A stretch of 63,825 bases of DNA from Bryobacteraceae bacterium (GCA_029975915.1 JARKOC010000193.1:1-63825); one strand, 5' to 3'; shown: positions 34,850 through 44,880, counted from the first letter of the stretch. A program made the numbers and translations. Notes: generated by a model not told the origin, from the sequence alone.

Positions 34850-35595
34850 TTACTTGGCCTGCTTGGGGCCGGCCTGCGGTTTCGCCGGCGCGCCGGCCGC
34901 CGCCTGGAACGCTTCGAGGAACTTGCGGTAGTCGAGCTCGATCGTTTCGGGCAGCCGTCCCGTGCGGTCGCCGCTTCGTAGTAGAGGCTCGGCTTGGTGC
35001 GGATCACGCGCCGGATGATCTGCTCGCCTTCCGCGCCGGCCGACACATCGAGGTCGCAGTAAAGGACCATGTCGACCATGCCGAGCACGATCTTGCGCGC
35101 CTTCTCGGGCAGCGTCGGCACGATGCGCGTGTACTTGCCCGTGCGGGTTTCAACCTCGATCTCCTTGGCGTGCGAGATCAGGTACAGCCCGTAGGGCAGG
35201 AAAGCGAGTTTCGTCAGCACGCGCTGGAACTCGTTGTTGACGATCGCGTAGCCCTTGCCGTAGGCGAGGTCGGACTCGTGTTCGACCTTGTACTTCCGCA
35301 GGATGTACTCGGTGCAGAACTTGTAGGCGTTGTCGATCGTGTCGATGACGACCGTCTTGAACGGGTGCTTGCCCTCGCCGATTTCGGCGCAGGCGGCCAG
35401 CAGGTCTTCCCAGGAAAGGATCGGAACCTGGAAGACCTCGAGGGCGTTCAAGCCCGGCTCGGTGGCGAGAAAGACGGCGCCGTCGGCCTGCGCGCACGTC
35501 TGGCTCTTGCCGATCTTGGTTTGCCCGTACCAGAGCACGGTCAGATCCGACAGGCTCGGCTTGGGAGGGGTTTTCGTCGTGGGAAGAATGGGCAT
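34850..35595 (-). CDS. Sak4-like phage recombination ATPase with apparent frameshift
   Basis: A RecA-like nucleotide-binding protein (AAA_24 type): WYGQTKIGKSQTC (Walker A, about 20-32), FKTVVIDTIDNAYKFC (Walker B), then LPYGLYLISHAKEIEVETRTGKY. ATG 35595 has AAGGAG upstream. The family-like reading breaks after PSLYYEA at about 34971. The -1 frame continues GDRTGRLPETIELDYRKFLEAFQ to TAA at 34850, as expected for a complete gene of about 248 residues. The zero frame instead runs on without a stop into the DUF669 gene. A missing G in a GGG run is the simplest explanation; a real fusion or frameshift is less likely. Confidence 0.82.
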
Positions 35596-35612
35596 CAGAG
35601 TCTCCTTGGGTT

Positions 35613-36641
35613 TCAGAAAGCGGGTTCGGACGAGCCGGCCGCGAGAACGCGCAGTTCCTCGTTGGGCTCGGCGCGCTGGTAGAAGTTCTCGATCACGTTG
35701 GGATTGCCGTTCGACCGGCACAGGGCGAAGTACGGGCAGGGCCGCTGGTAGTTGAAGCAGAACGAAGTGTTCTGGTAGAAGACCCCACGGCGGCGCGCGT
35801 CGAGGAAAGCCTGCGTCAGCTCCCACAACTCGGCGCGCAGCACATCGAAGCGATCGCGCGAGAGATACAGACGCTCGCGGTGGAACATCGCCGGATCCGC
35901 GTACTTCTCGGCCAGCCGCCGCTGGAAATCTTCATCGGACTCCGGATCGCGCCGTCGCGCGGTCGTACGGCCCGTCTTTGACTTGGCAAGCAGCTCCGCG
36001 CGGCGCGCTTCGAACTCGTCTTCCGTTTCGCCCCTGGACTGTTGGAGCCGCGCCTTGACGAGGACGTTGTAGAGAATCCCGGTGATGGGAATGCCCATCG
36101 TCTGCTCGACGTAGTGCGCGTAGAGCGTGATCTGAAAGTCGGTCCAGAGCTGTTCGAGGTAATCGGAATCGATCTGCGAGGCGGTCTTGTGCTCCAGAAT
36201 GAAGTACTCGCCGTCGATGCGAACGATCCCATCGACCTTGCCCGCTAGGCGGAAGCTGCGCGAGGCGGCGCCCGTCGCCGGATTCACGATCGGTCCTTCG
36301 AAGACGTGCTCCAGGGCAACCACCTCGAACTCTTCTTCGGCGTAACGCTCCGCATAGGCCCGCATCATCGCGGTGGCCAGGTGCCAGTCGCGTTTCTGGT
36401 CCTCGTCCTGCGCACGGGCCGTACAGCGCCGGTCGATGAGATCAAGCACCAGCGCCAGGTCGCGCTGGCCGTGCCAGAGTTCCAGGCACTCGTGAATCAG
36501 CGAGCCGAAGTGCAGGTTGCGGTCCCGCTCGAGCGGCACCAGATGCTGGAGATACCGCAGTTCGGCCGCCTTCCGGCAGTTCCGGAACTGGTTCCACATG
36601 GAGTAGGTGGTCACCATAGGCAGGGTGTCAGGCGTCTTCAC
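35613..36641 (-). CDS. PD-(D/E)XK nuclease, Cas4/AddB-like
   Basis: A 342-residue nuclease. The catalytic core is VDGIVRIDGEYFILEHKTA (D ... E-x-K, about 150-170). One cysteine near the start (FRNCRKAAEL) and three near the end (CFNYQRPCPYFALC) give the four-cysteine iron-sulfur pattern of Cas4/AddB nucleases. GTG 36641 is chosen because GGGGAGG lies 6 bases before it and it overlaps the sigma-like gene stop (GTGA). It probably acts as exonuclease with the Sak4-like ATPase and DUF669 protein. Confidence 0.88.
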   Translation of the reverse strand: MKTPDTLPMVTTYSMWNQFRNCRKAAELRYLQHLVPLERDRNLHFGSLIHECLELWHGQRDLALVLDLIDRRCTARAQDEDQKRDWHLATAMMRAYAERYAEEEFEVVALEHVFEGPIVNPATGAASRSFRLAGKVDGIVRIDGEYFILEHKTASQIDSDYLEQLWTDFQITLYAHYVEQTMGIPITGILYNVLVKARLQQSRGETEDEFEARRAELLAKSKTGRTTARRRDPESDEDFQRRLAEKYADPAMFHRERLYLSRDRFDVLRAELWELTQAFLDARRRGVFYQNTSFCFNYQRPCPYFALCRSNGNPNVIENFYQRAEPNEELRVLAAGSSEPAF

Positions 36642-37165
36642 CGTGCACCTCCCCGGCCGCCCAGCACCGCCGGAGTGAGTCCGGCCGCCATGAACGCGCG
36701 GCGGAGTTCGGCGATCCAACGGTAGATGCAGGATCGCGATCTGCCCGACTCCCGGCACACCTCGCCGGGGCTCATCTCCGTTAACTGAACGGCGAGGATG
36801 CGAAGATGCTCAGGCAGGCGCGCAAGAACCGTCTGGACATCGATGCGGAGGTGAAGCTCTGCCTCCAGGCGTGTGGTCGCGCAGATACACGGGTCAGGCG
36901 GGTCGTCCGGCAGTTCGCTGGCGGCCCTTGCCCTGTTGCCCGCTGTCGCGAGTTTCGCGGCGTGGTTGCGAAGAACTCCGAAGACGAAACCGCGCTGATC
37001 CCCGCGCGCCGGGTCAAACCTGGGCTGGCGGCGGACATAATCGAGCAGCAGCTCCTGACGGAGGTCTTCCCAGTCGTCCGGCGTGTAGCCGGTGGCGCCC
37101 ACGATGCGGCTGGCCCGAATCTCAGCCTGCCGGAGGACAAAGGGGTCGATGGCGGCGGCGCTCAT
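36638..37165 (-). CDS. Sigma-70-like factor
   Basis: A 175-residue protein. Region 2-like segment (about 30-70): PDDWEDLRQELLLDYVRRQPRFDPARGDQRGFVFGVLRNHAAKLA. Region 4-like helix-turn-helix (about 118-160): LPEHLRILAVQLTEMSPGEVCRESGRSRSCIYRWIAELRRAF. Length matches ECF-size sigma factors. It lies in the early operon with ATGA overlap to the upstream gene. It could direct RNA polymerase to phage middle or late promoters, but may instead be a sigma-derived DNA-binding protein. Confidence 0.78.
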   Translation of the reverse strand: MSAAAIDPFVLRQAEIRASRIVGATGYTPDDWEDLRQELLLDYVRRQPRFDPARGDQRGFVFGVLRNHAAKLATAGNRARAASELPDDPPDPCICATTRLEAELHLRIDVQTVLARLPEHLRILAVQLTEMSPGEVCRESGRSRSCIYRWIAELRRAFMAAGLTPAVLGGRGGAR

Positions 37166-37491
37166 GACTCCACCTCCTCGGGCATCGCCTCGATCACCAT
37201 CCGGAAGGGCAGGCCGTGCCGCACCTCGATGCGTTCCACGGTGCCGTCCTTCAGTCGCACGACCTGCTCAATGAATCTCTCGACCTGGCTTCGCAGTTCG
37301 AACCGGTCGAGCCGGCTTTCCGGACGCGGCCCGCCGGCGGCATCGAGTTTCAGTTCGAGGAAGACGCGCGGCTCCGGGCTGAACACGGGCTCGCCATTGC
37401 GGATTTCGAGTTCCTCGACGCGGCCAAAGTTGATCGTCTGGAAAAGGCGCAGCAGGCGCCGCCAGGAGGGGGAGAGATCTGCGAACTGCAT
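37162..37491 (-). CDS. Hypothetical phage protein
   Basis: A 109-residue protein. Helical N-terminus (SPSWRRLLRLFQTINFGRVEEL), then paired strands with charged turns (VRLKDGTVERIEVRHGLPFRMVIE). Translationally coupled to the sigma-like gene. The repeated E-E-L-E-I-R-N-G / V-E-R-I-E-V-R-H-G pattern suggests two similar beta hairpins. Not recognised. Confidence 0.65.
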   Translation of the reverse strand: MQFADLSPSWRRLLRLFQTINFGRVEELEIRNGEPVFSPEPRVFLELKLDAAGGPRPESRLDRFELRSQVERFIEQVVRLKDGTVERIEVRHGLPFRMVIEAMPEEVES

Positions 37492-37494
37492 GGC

Positions 37495-37827
37495 CTACTC
37501 CCCCATCCCGATGCGGTTGCGGACGAGGAACTCGTCCACGGCGGCGTGGATTCGTGGCGGGCGCGCCCCGCTCGGTTCATACTCCTCGCGCGAGGCGAGA
37601 CCCTTGAGTTCTCGGAGCAGCCGGACGCGGATGCGGTCCAGCCGCTTCATGACGGTCCACACCAGATCGTCGTCGAGCTGGTGCAGGGCGGCGGCGCTGC
37701 CGATGACGAGCGCCACGTCGGCCAGCGCCTCGCGCACGAGGGATTCCACGTTGACAGGAGGGCCGGCGTTGGGCGGTGCGGCCGCCGGCGGGACCGTTGG
37801 GTTCGTTGCAGAGGGTAGCGTGCTCAT
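37495..37827 (-). CDS. Hypothetical phage protein, first gene of the early operon
   Basis: A 110-residue protein. A proline-rich N-terminus (1-27) precedes helices (VESLVREALADVALVIGSAAALHQLDDDLVWTVMKRLDRIRVRLLREL). It ends RIHAAVDEFLVRNRIGMGE. First gene after the operator-like inverted repeats, so its transcription start is probably the controlled one. Function unknown. Confidence 0.62.
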   Translation of the reverse strand: MSTLPSATNPTVPPAAAPPNAGPPVNVESLVREALADVALVIGSAAALHQLDDDLVWTVMKRLDRIRVRLLRELKGLASREEYEPSGARPPRIHAAVDEFLVRNRIGMGE

Positions 37828-37846
37828 CGATTGCCTCTGCCCCGAT

Positions 37847-37864
37847 CCGTGGAAAATTCCACGG
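37847..37864. promoter_or_regulatory. Operator-like inverted repeat, copy 1
   Basis: CCGTGGAAAATTCCACGG: 8-base arms around an AA centre. An identical copy lies at 37954-37971. It sits 20 bases upstream of the first early gene. No T-run follows, so it is not a terminator. It probably binds a dimeric regulator. Confidence 0.65.
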
Positions 37865-37953
37865 AACAGCGGTTTTCCGCCGGCCTGTGATGCTATGTGG
37901 TTGGAAACAGGGGAAATTCAGTCGCGAAGAATTTTCGGCGGGCGTGGCCAGGG

Positions 37954-37971
37954 CCGTGGAAAATTCCACGG
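37954..37971. promoter_or_regulatory. Operator-like inverted repeat, copy 2
   Basis: Identical 18-base inverted repeat to 37847-37864, 107 bases away and 13 bases past the stop of the 485-residue gene. A related AGAATTTTC core lies between the two near 37938. The pair brackets the likely early promoter region. Confidence 0.65.
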
Positions 37972-37983
37972 GGGCTCGCCCGG

Positions 37984-39441
37984 CTACCGACGGCGCTCCG
38001 AGGAGCAGTCGAACGCGGCGATCCAGGTTCCGGTCGCCTCGCTGAACTGCAGAGGATCGCCAGCCAGGCCGGTCCGGTCACGAAGCCACTTGTTGAGCTT
38101 GAGAACAGCCAGATCATCCCCGGCCCGCACGAGCCTCCCGCCCGAACGGAGCAGTTCGATGAAGACTTGGCCTTCTGGCAGGAGCCGGTCCGCGTCCCGC
38201 GCGAGCCCCAGGTCGACCAGTGAATACTGCTGCCAGAGCGTTTCCTGATGTTCGGCCGCGTCGGTTTCGCCCGTGCGGGCATTCTTGGCGCGTTGAAGCT
38301 GGTTCGCTTTCACGCTCACAGCAATGCGGCCATCACGGCGTTCGACGATCTGGTAGCTCATCCACGAGCCGTCCGAGGGCACTGGCAGGTGCATGTCCCC
38401 AGCGCGCCGGATCCCGAAACAGCACGTGTAGGCTTCTTCTTCCGCATCCCAGAGGATGGACTCTCCTTCGGCGGGGATCAGGTTGCCGAGGCGCTTCCGC
38501 AGATTGCTGATCTGCCGGCGAAATCCGTCCGCGTTGCTCTTGCGCCGCTTTACTTCGGTCAGCGGCACACTCCCGCGGCGCAGCGCGAAGAGTCCGAGGA
38601 TCTGGAAGAGCTGGTCGACCTCTCCCGATTTCCGCCTGGTGTCGGCGAACCCTGCCTCATCCAGATCGGCATCCCAGGATTGGCCCCGCGCGAGGACGCG
38701 CAGCGACGTCTCGCCGATCTCCAGCGTGATCTCTGGCCAAGTAATCCCTTCCGGGATCGGGAGACTGCGGATCTTATCTTCTTTGATGGCCCGGTCTCTG
38801 GGCAGGGCATCCTCGATGTAACCGAGATCTACCGTCAATCCCTCCATGCCGAGTTCCACCACTTCGGCCGCATCGAAGACTGTGAGCCGGTCCAGGCCGT
38901 GGTTGTCGAGGCGCAGTTGTCCGGCGAGCAAGATCCCGTCTTTGGCGGTGAGATGTCGCACAGCTACGTCCGCGATCCTCGCTTGCTCGCTGGCCCCGGC
39001 CATTGACAGGAACACGTCGCGGAACCGGCCTGCCAGGCGACGCCGCCCGAGTTTCCACACCCTGCCGGCCAAAATCTCCTCAACCGTGCCCGAAAGAGCC
39101 ATCGCCGCAGCGAAACTCTTCGCGATCACGCTGCCATCGACGATCCACTGTCGCAAGCGGATTTCCGGAATATGCACCGGGCCCTCCTCACACCGGATGT
39201 AGGCGCGTTTGCCCAAAGGGTCCCGAACGCTCGACTCCCAGAGCACATCTTCCCGGTGCATCTTTCCGCAGGCGTCACACACCACCGAAGCGGCGAGCGG
39301 CCCTTCTTGCAGGATGCCCACCCTGACCAAGTGCTCGAAGTCTGCCCGTGGCCACTCGCGCACTTCGTCGAAGCAGAAGGTTGGCTCCCCGGAAGCAGCG
39401 CGGCGCACAACCGCGCGCCAGAGTTCAGCCGGCGACCTCAA
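37984..39441 (-). CDS. Unrecognised protein with zinc-finger and winged-helix-like segments
   Basis: A 485-residue protein. An early cysteine motif (CDACGKMH, about 55) suggests a zinc site. A segment near 305-360 (LFALRRGSVPLTEVKRRKSNADGFRRQISNLRKRLGNLIPAEGESILW) resembles the OmpR/SARP winged helix. TTG 39441 is chosen because AAGGAG lies 7 bases before it and it overlaps the preceding stop by 17 bases; an ATG at 39492 lacks a ribosome site. It forms a pair with the 385-residue gene. Its place between recombinase and early operon is where a phage repressor would be, but no known repressor family is evident. Confidence 0.68.
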   Translation of the reverse strand: MRSPAELWRAVVRRAASGEPTFCFDEVREWPRADFEHLVRVGILQEGPLAASVVCDACGKMHREDVLWESSVRDPLGKRAYIRCEEGPVHIPEIRLRQWIVDGSVIAKSFAAAMALSGTVEEILAGRVWKLGRRRLAGRFRDVFLSMAGASEQARIADVAVRHLTAKDGILLAGQLRLDNHGLDRLTVFDAAEVVELGMEGLTVDLGYIEDALPRDRAIKEDKIRSLPIPEGITWPEITLEIGETSLRVLARGQSWDADLDEAGFADTRRKSGEVDQLFQILGLFALRRGSVPLTEVKRRKSNADGFRRQISNLRKRLGNLIPAEGESILWDAEEEAYTCCFGIRRAGDMHLPVPSDGSWMSYQIVERRDGRIAVSVKANQLQRAKNARTGETDAAEHQETLWQQYSLVDLGLARDADRLLPEGQVFIELLRSGGRLVRAGDDLAVLKLNKWLRDRTGLAGDPLQFSEATGTWIAAFDCSSERRR

Positions 39442-40582
39442 TCGTCCACTCCTTGAGGTATCCCCGGAGAATGTCCGCCTCCTCAGAATCATCCAGATTG
39501 CAGTGTGTCGGCGTGATCTCGAAAGTCACCGTGCGCTTGCGCTTGCCGGGCGGCTCGAACAACACCTGCAAGCTCACCTCGCGGATGGTCACGTCCGCAA
39601 GCGTTGCCGTATGTTTGTTCAGGTGCGCCCGGATCAACTGGTAGACGGGCTTCTGGGATCGCCCGGTATCGACGGTGATCGTCCCGCTGTCGGCCCCATG
39701 CACCTCGAAGCGGAGCGCCTTCACGCGGACGGACGTGATGTGGTGCTCGGGCTTGGTCGGCAGTTCGACGCCCGACTTCTTGAACAGATCGAGATTGTAC
39801 GGCGCGGGTTTCCACGGCTCGGACTCCTGCGCTTCGCCGAACGCGATCTCAGTGAAAATACCCGTCAACTCGTCGCGCACTCCCCGGCCACCCTGCGCGT
39901 AGAGGTCGATCGTCCCGGCCGTTCCGTCATAGATGAACACCACCTCGAAAGCCTTGCTCCAGGGCCGCCGTCCCAACTCGCCTGCTTCGTCATAGCCGAG
40001 AACCTCGTCCTCGTAATCTGCCGGGTAGGCGAAGAACCAGTGGCTGCCGTTGCTGCGCTTCTGGTGTTCGACCTTGCAGGGTGCGCCGCGGCCATCACGA
40101 GCCCGGTAGTAGTCTCCGATGCGAGGACCAAGCTCAGCTTTCATCGTTTCGGGCGAACCAAGATCCTGCTTCGGAAAGCCATTCCGCTTCTCCCAGGATG
40201 TTCGGCGCAGCCCTTCGATGTGATCGAGAATCCGTGCGGCCGAGAAAACTTCCGGGTGATCCAGCGAGCAGGCGAGAGCGCGCTCGTGGGCATTGCCGAG
40301 CGCGGCGATTTTCTCCACGAGGTCCAGCCCCTGATCCCGCCCGGCTTCGATCAGCGCCCGCGTGCCACGCGGTGTGGCGAGGCAATGGACCTGGCGCAAC
40401 ACACGCCCGACGGCGCGGACGTCGCCGTCGTCCATCGTTTGCCAGCGCTCGAAGATGCGGTCGGCGCTGCCCTTGGAGCCCGCGTTCCAGTCAAAGTCCG
40501 CAAAGGCAGCGTACGGAGCAAACAGACGGGCCAGTGTTTCGTTGGGGATGAGCCGGAGGACGGTCTTGGCGTTGTACTGCAT
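39425..40582 (-). CDS. Unrecognised protein, partner of the 485-residue gene
   Basis: A 385-residue protein. The N-terminal half is helical (MQYNAKTVLRLIPNETLARLFAPYAAFADFDW, ILDHIEGLRRTSWEKRNGFPKQD). The C-terminal half is beta-rich (VFIYDGTAGTIDLYAQGG, ITSVRVKALRFEVHGADSGTITVDTGRSQKPVYQLIRAHLNK). GAGG lies upstream of GTG 40585/ATG 40582. Coupled tightly to the downstream gene. No enzyme motif is recognised. The two may form a complex and are candidates for an undescribed regulatory or defence pair. Confidence 0.65.
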   Translation of the reverse strand: MQYNAKTVLRLIPNETLARLFAPYAAFADFDWNAGSKGSADRIFERWQTMDDGDVRAVGRVLRQVHCLATPRGTRALIEAGRDQGLDLVEKIAALGNAHERALACSLDHPEVFSAARILDHIEGLRRTSWEKRNGFPKQDLGSPETMKAELGPRIGDYYRARDGRGAPCKVEHQKRSNGSHWFFAYPADYEDEVLGYDEAGELGRRPWSKAFEVVFIYDGTAGTIDLYAQGGRGVRDELTGIFTEIAFGEAQESEPWKPAPYNLDLFKKSGVELPTKPEHHITSVRVKALRFEVHGADSGTITVDTGRSQKPVYQLIRAHLNKHTATLADVTIREVSLQVLFEPPGKRKRTVTFEITPTHCNLDDSEEADILRGYLKEWTIEVAG

Positions 40583-40873
40583 CACACGAATACCTCGCTA
40601 CTGGTCAAGGCTCCGCGCGATCAGTACAGCGGCCAGCAGCCGGGGACAACGGCAAGACGAGGCGAGGCCCCAAGGTGCCGGAGCCAGGGAAACGCTCTAC
40701 ACAAACGCTGCTGACTGGCCCATTCTATCATGGCGAAGATTTAGCGAAAGAAGTCACAGGATAGTGCCTTGATCCGCTTGCAAATCTTCGGCTTGACAGC
40801 TTCTGGCCTGTGGATCGCTGTGGAAATCGGGCCGGCCTTCGCGTGATGACACTGCGGCTGGCAAAATGGCCAC

Positions 40874-41143
40874 ATGAGAATCGCGACGGTTCGGGAGTTC
40901 CGCGACAACGCCACCAAGCTGCTGCGCTCGAAGGCCCCCATCCTGGTCACACGCCGGGGCCGCGTGGCTGGGGTCTTCTTCCCCTGGTCGGAAGAAAGCC
41001 TGCCCGTGGAGTTCAAGAAGGACCTCTTCTCCGTTCTCTCTGCCGAGTTGGGTCGCGAACTTGAGAAGCGGAAGATCAGCGAGGAGGAGGTCCAGGCGGA
41101 TTTCGAGAACTGGCGAAAGGCTCGCCGTGCGCCTCGTGGCTGA
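40874..41143 (+). CDS. Phd/YefM-type antitoxin
   Basis: An 89-residue antitoxin. The N-terminal MRIATVREFRDNATKLLRSKAPILVTRRGRVAGVFFPW is the standard Phd/YefM DNA-binding fold. The C-terminal helical part (LSAELGRELEKRKISEEEVQADFENWRKARR) would wrap a toxin. It overlaps the following PIN remnant by 17 bases, as toxin-antitoxin pairs usually do. It is on the plus strand between leftward phage genes. Confidence 0.85.
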   Translation: MRIATVREFRDNATKLLRSKAPILVTRRGRVAGVFFPWSEESLPVEFKKDLFSVLSAELGRELEKRKISEEEVQADFENWRKARRAPRG

Positions 41144-41345
41144 TGCCACCGTCATGCTCTCAGCCGTGATCGGCGAGCAGGGGAAGACTGTACTCGAACA
41201 CCCCGGCGTGGAGAGTGTGATCACGATTCGGCCACGCCGCGGCAATCAGAAGGTGATCGAGGTCCAGCCGCTTCTTCTGAGCCACATGTCCTGCGAGTGG
41301 TACACAACCGCCGAATTACTCCAGCGTCTCCGGCTCGCCGAATAG
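41127..41345 (+). pseudogene. PIN-domain toxin with internal deletion
   Basis: A 72-residue remnant. The start (GTG 41127, MRLVADATVMLSAVIGEQGKTVLEHPGVES) is a PIN-domain N-terminus with its first catalytic aspartate. The end (EWYTTAELLQRLRLAE) matches the usual C-terminus of this PIN family. The middle, which should hold the other acidic residues (about 70-80 residues), is missing, so RNase activity should be lost. The frame is kept. Its last 30 bases overlap the end of the gene on the other strand. Confidence 0.7.
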
Positions 41346-41734
41346 TTCTCGCGAGGCCCTGCGCTGATCCTCCCAAAGAGGCATCTTGGCGATTCTTCTC
41401 AGCGCCCCTTCGCTGAACGGCGAGCGCTCAGAGGGCGGCAGGCGCAGCACGGCCTGCTGGATGTCCGGCGCGAGCCAGACGAGCATCATGATCTGGCTGA
41501 TCCGCTCGCGGCTCACGCATCCCAAGCGCGCCAGATCCGCGTAGTCGCGCACCTCGCCGCGGTCGATCATCTCCTGAAACTGGAGCGCCAGCGCCAGCAC
41601 CTGCGACGCACGCGGGTAGCGCCCCGTTTTTCGCACCGCCGTCACCGTCGGCTCTGTTGCCTGCTCCACGCGTTGGATCTCGCGCACGGCTGATTTCAAC
41701 TTGAACCTCACCTCGAACAAACTGCCTGCCGCCA

Positions 41735-41735
<1 letters not shown>
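41316..41735 (-). CDS. Recombinase-associated DNA-binding-like protein
   Basis: A 139-residue basic protein overlapping the recombinase stop (TAATG-type junction). It has a segment GEVRDYADLARLGCVSRERISQIMMLVWLAPDIQQAVL, a helix-turn-helix pattern. This small gene commonly follows the large serine recombinase in similar cassettes, so it may be a recombination accessory or regulator. Exact function unknown. Confidence 0.75.
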
Positions 41736-43280
<1,545 letters not shown>

Positions 43281-43294
<14 letters not shown>

Positions 43295-43793
43295 TCTTCT
43301 TCTCCGTCAGGCCAAAGAACAGCAGGCCATTCCACTTGGTGCCCGTGATTTCCTGCGCGATGGCGCTCAAGGACTTGAACCGCCGGTCGTCATACTCGAA
43401 GCGCCCGTCATCGAGGACCTGCACGACGTGGGTCCTGCCCTTGTAGTGCTTCATGATCCAGCCGCCGGGCATGGGCAGCCGCGGATCGTGATCGGGCTCG
43501 ATCGTCGCAACGGCCGTCTGCTCGGGCGGGAGGCCAGCGCGGCGCTTGCTGGCGTTGGTGATCACGCGGTTCCGCAGCGGTGAGTTCCGCGCGATGCCGC
43601 GCGCCAACTCGCGAACGGCGTCAGGCTGCCAGCCTACCTCGTCCGCCTGCAGTCGCCACGCGATCTTGCGGAACAGGAACTGCCGGTGTGCGCTTACCGG
43701 CTCCTTGCCGAAGATCTTGCGATGCTCTTCGCGCAAGGCGGGCAGATTCATCGTTGCGAGCGTGGCGATTCGATCCCGGAGCGTTTTCTTCAT
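43281..43793 (-). CDS. DUF2924-family protein
   Basis: A 170-residue protein. The sequence MKKTLRDRIATLATMNLPALREEHRKIFGKEP...QFLFRKIAWRLQ, then GGWIMKHYKGRTHVVQVLDDGRFEYDDRRFKSLSAIAQEITGTKWNGLLFFGL is the DUF2924 pattern, a frequent partner of large serine recombinases. It overlaps the recombinase start by 14 bases. It may assist recombination; the role is not established to my knowledge. Confidence 0.88.
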
Positions 43794-43978
43794 GCGTCCA
43801 CCTCACTGACATGAAGGCTCTCCGGGCCCGGGTTATCAAGTTCTCTGTTGACGGTTTCGGGCGCATCTTTGGCGGCAATTTCGATGCGCCGGGGGCGCCG
43901 GTAGCGCACATAGGCAGTTGAGAGAAGGCGGGCGATGTCGGTCAGCGCCGCGTCGGTGGTTCGGTCGCGGAAGTCCAT
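43790..43978 (-). CDS. Small protein heading the recombinase cassette
   Basis: A 62-residue protein, ATG 43978 with GAGGAA about 10 bases upstream; ATGA overlap with the DUF2924 gene. Sequence: MDFRDRTTDAALTDIARLLSTAYVRYRRPRRIEIAAKD. Similar tiny genes often lead such cassettes. No function known. Confidence 0.65.
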   Translation of the reverse strand: MDFRDRTTDAALTDIARLLSTAYVRYRRPRRIEIAAKDAPETVNRELDNPGPESLHVSEVDA

Positions 43979-44338
43979 GGGTATGCCGTTCCTCGGGGTA
44001 CGGCGCCCACAACGGCTTCCGCTTGGCGGCCACGCGCGCTGTCCGGTGCTCTGTCAATAGATACTCACGCGAGTTCGAAAGTGTCCAACCGGGCTGCGCG
44101 CTCAACCGGCCTGTCAACAAACGCGGACCTGTCACCGGAGAAAACGGAGAGTTGGAAGGGTTGAGAGCGGCCAACGAACCGAACCATGGCGGTTGAGCGC
44201 GCGGCCCGGTCGGAGGCGTTTCCAACCGGAGAACCGAGCCGAAACGCAAATACTGGCGTATGTTTGGGATAACGGGCGGCCGCCAACGGCGATGGCGTCA
44301 AGCAGAACGGGGTGGCGGAAAGTTACGCAATTTGGGTG
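43979..44338. other. Intergenic region between recombinase cassette and tRNA-Gln
   Basis: 360 bases with no supported gene. It holds the promoter-like element at 44056-44088, and probably the right end of the prophage (attR), since phage genes stop at 43978 and a host tRNA lies beyond. The exact crossover cannot be placed without the left end or an empty site. Confidence 0.5.
44056..44088 (-). promoter_or_regulatory. Promoter-like element B (shared with 28070-28102)
   Basis: A 33-base sequence matching element A at 29 of 33 positions. TTGGACA and TATCTATT are identical in both. It contains the palindrome TTCGAA. It lies 78 bases before the recombinase cassette and points toward it. Confidence 0.55.
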
Positions 44339-44412
44339 TGGCTCCCCGGCATGGATTCGAACCACGATTCACGGCTCCAAAGGCCGCTGTCCTACCATTA
44401 GACGACCGGGGA
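44339..44412 (-). tRNA. tRNA-Gln (anticodon TTG)
   Basis: A cloverleaf can be folded on the minus strand: acceptor arms TCCCCGG and CCGGGGA, D-loop with AATGGTAGGAC, anticodon stem GCGGC/GCCGT around CTTTGGA (anticodon TTG), T-loop TTCGAAT, discriminator G and an encoded CCA. Its 3' end faces the prophage. A TACAAT box at 44460-44465 may be the tRNA -10. Confidence 0.95.
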
Positions 44413-44880
44413 TTGCGGATTTCGACAGGACGGCTTCATCCGCCGTCCCGCACTCCACCATTGTAGCTGATACCCCCTCCAGACAGGAAAACCGGACAAT
44501 AAGCGCCCCACCTAAAAAATATTGCGGCTGGGCATGCCGTCACGGCCGGTTCTGGTTTCCACGGCGAGAGCAGTGGTGCATCTATACCCAAATGAGGGCA
44601 AAGAAAGACTCGAAAGATACCGGCGAGGCGCCATGTGAGCTATCATAAGATAGTCTCTTTGTCTCATCTATGTATTCACAAGAGTAAACTTGTTGAGGTA
44701 TAGTCGATAGATAACTCGGGGTCGCCGGGGAGTCTCGGCGATCACACTTCCGTTCTTTTGAGCTGGGCACTTCCACGTCGGACCCAGTCGAACAGTCGGG
44801 CAGCTCTGGGCTCACAGCCGCCCACCATCGGGGGACTGACTGACAGCGGAGTTTCAAAGATCTTTCAGGAGTCGAAATCC
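44413..44880. promoter_or_regulatory. Promoter region between tRNA-Gln and the first oar-like gene
   Basis: 468 bases without a gene. On the plus strand TTCACA (44675-44680), 18 bases, TATAGT (44699-44704) is a reasonable sigma-70 promoter for the oar-like gene, leaving a leader of about 170 bases. On the minus strand TACAAT lies upstream of the tRNA, with a GGACGGC/GCCGTCC hairpin in between. Confidence 0.45.

Noticed and set aside
37847..37971. The 18-base inverted repeats as terminators
   Set aside because: Only a two-base centre, no T-run, identical copies 107 bases apart; operator is more likely.
41217..41345. Prophage boundary within the PIN toxin gene
   Set aside because: The end of the PIN remnant still matches the normal C-terminus of the family, so this is an internal deletion rather than truncation by insertion.
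44193..44648. Plus-strand open frame across the tRNA
   Set aside because: Contains the typical spurious peptide read from the antisense of a tRNA (SPAWIRTTIHGSKGRCP); not a gene.
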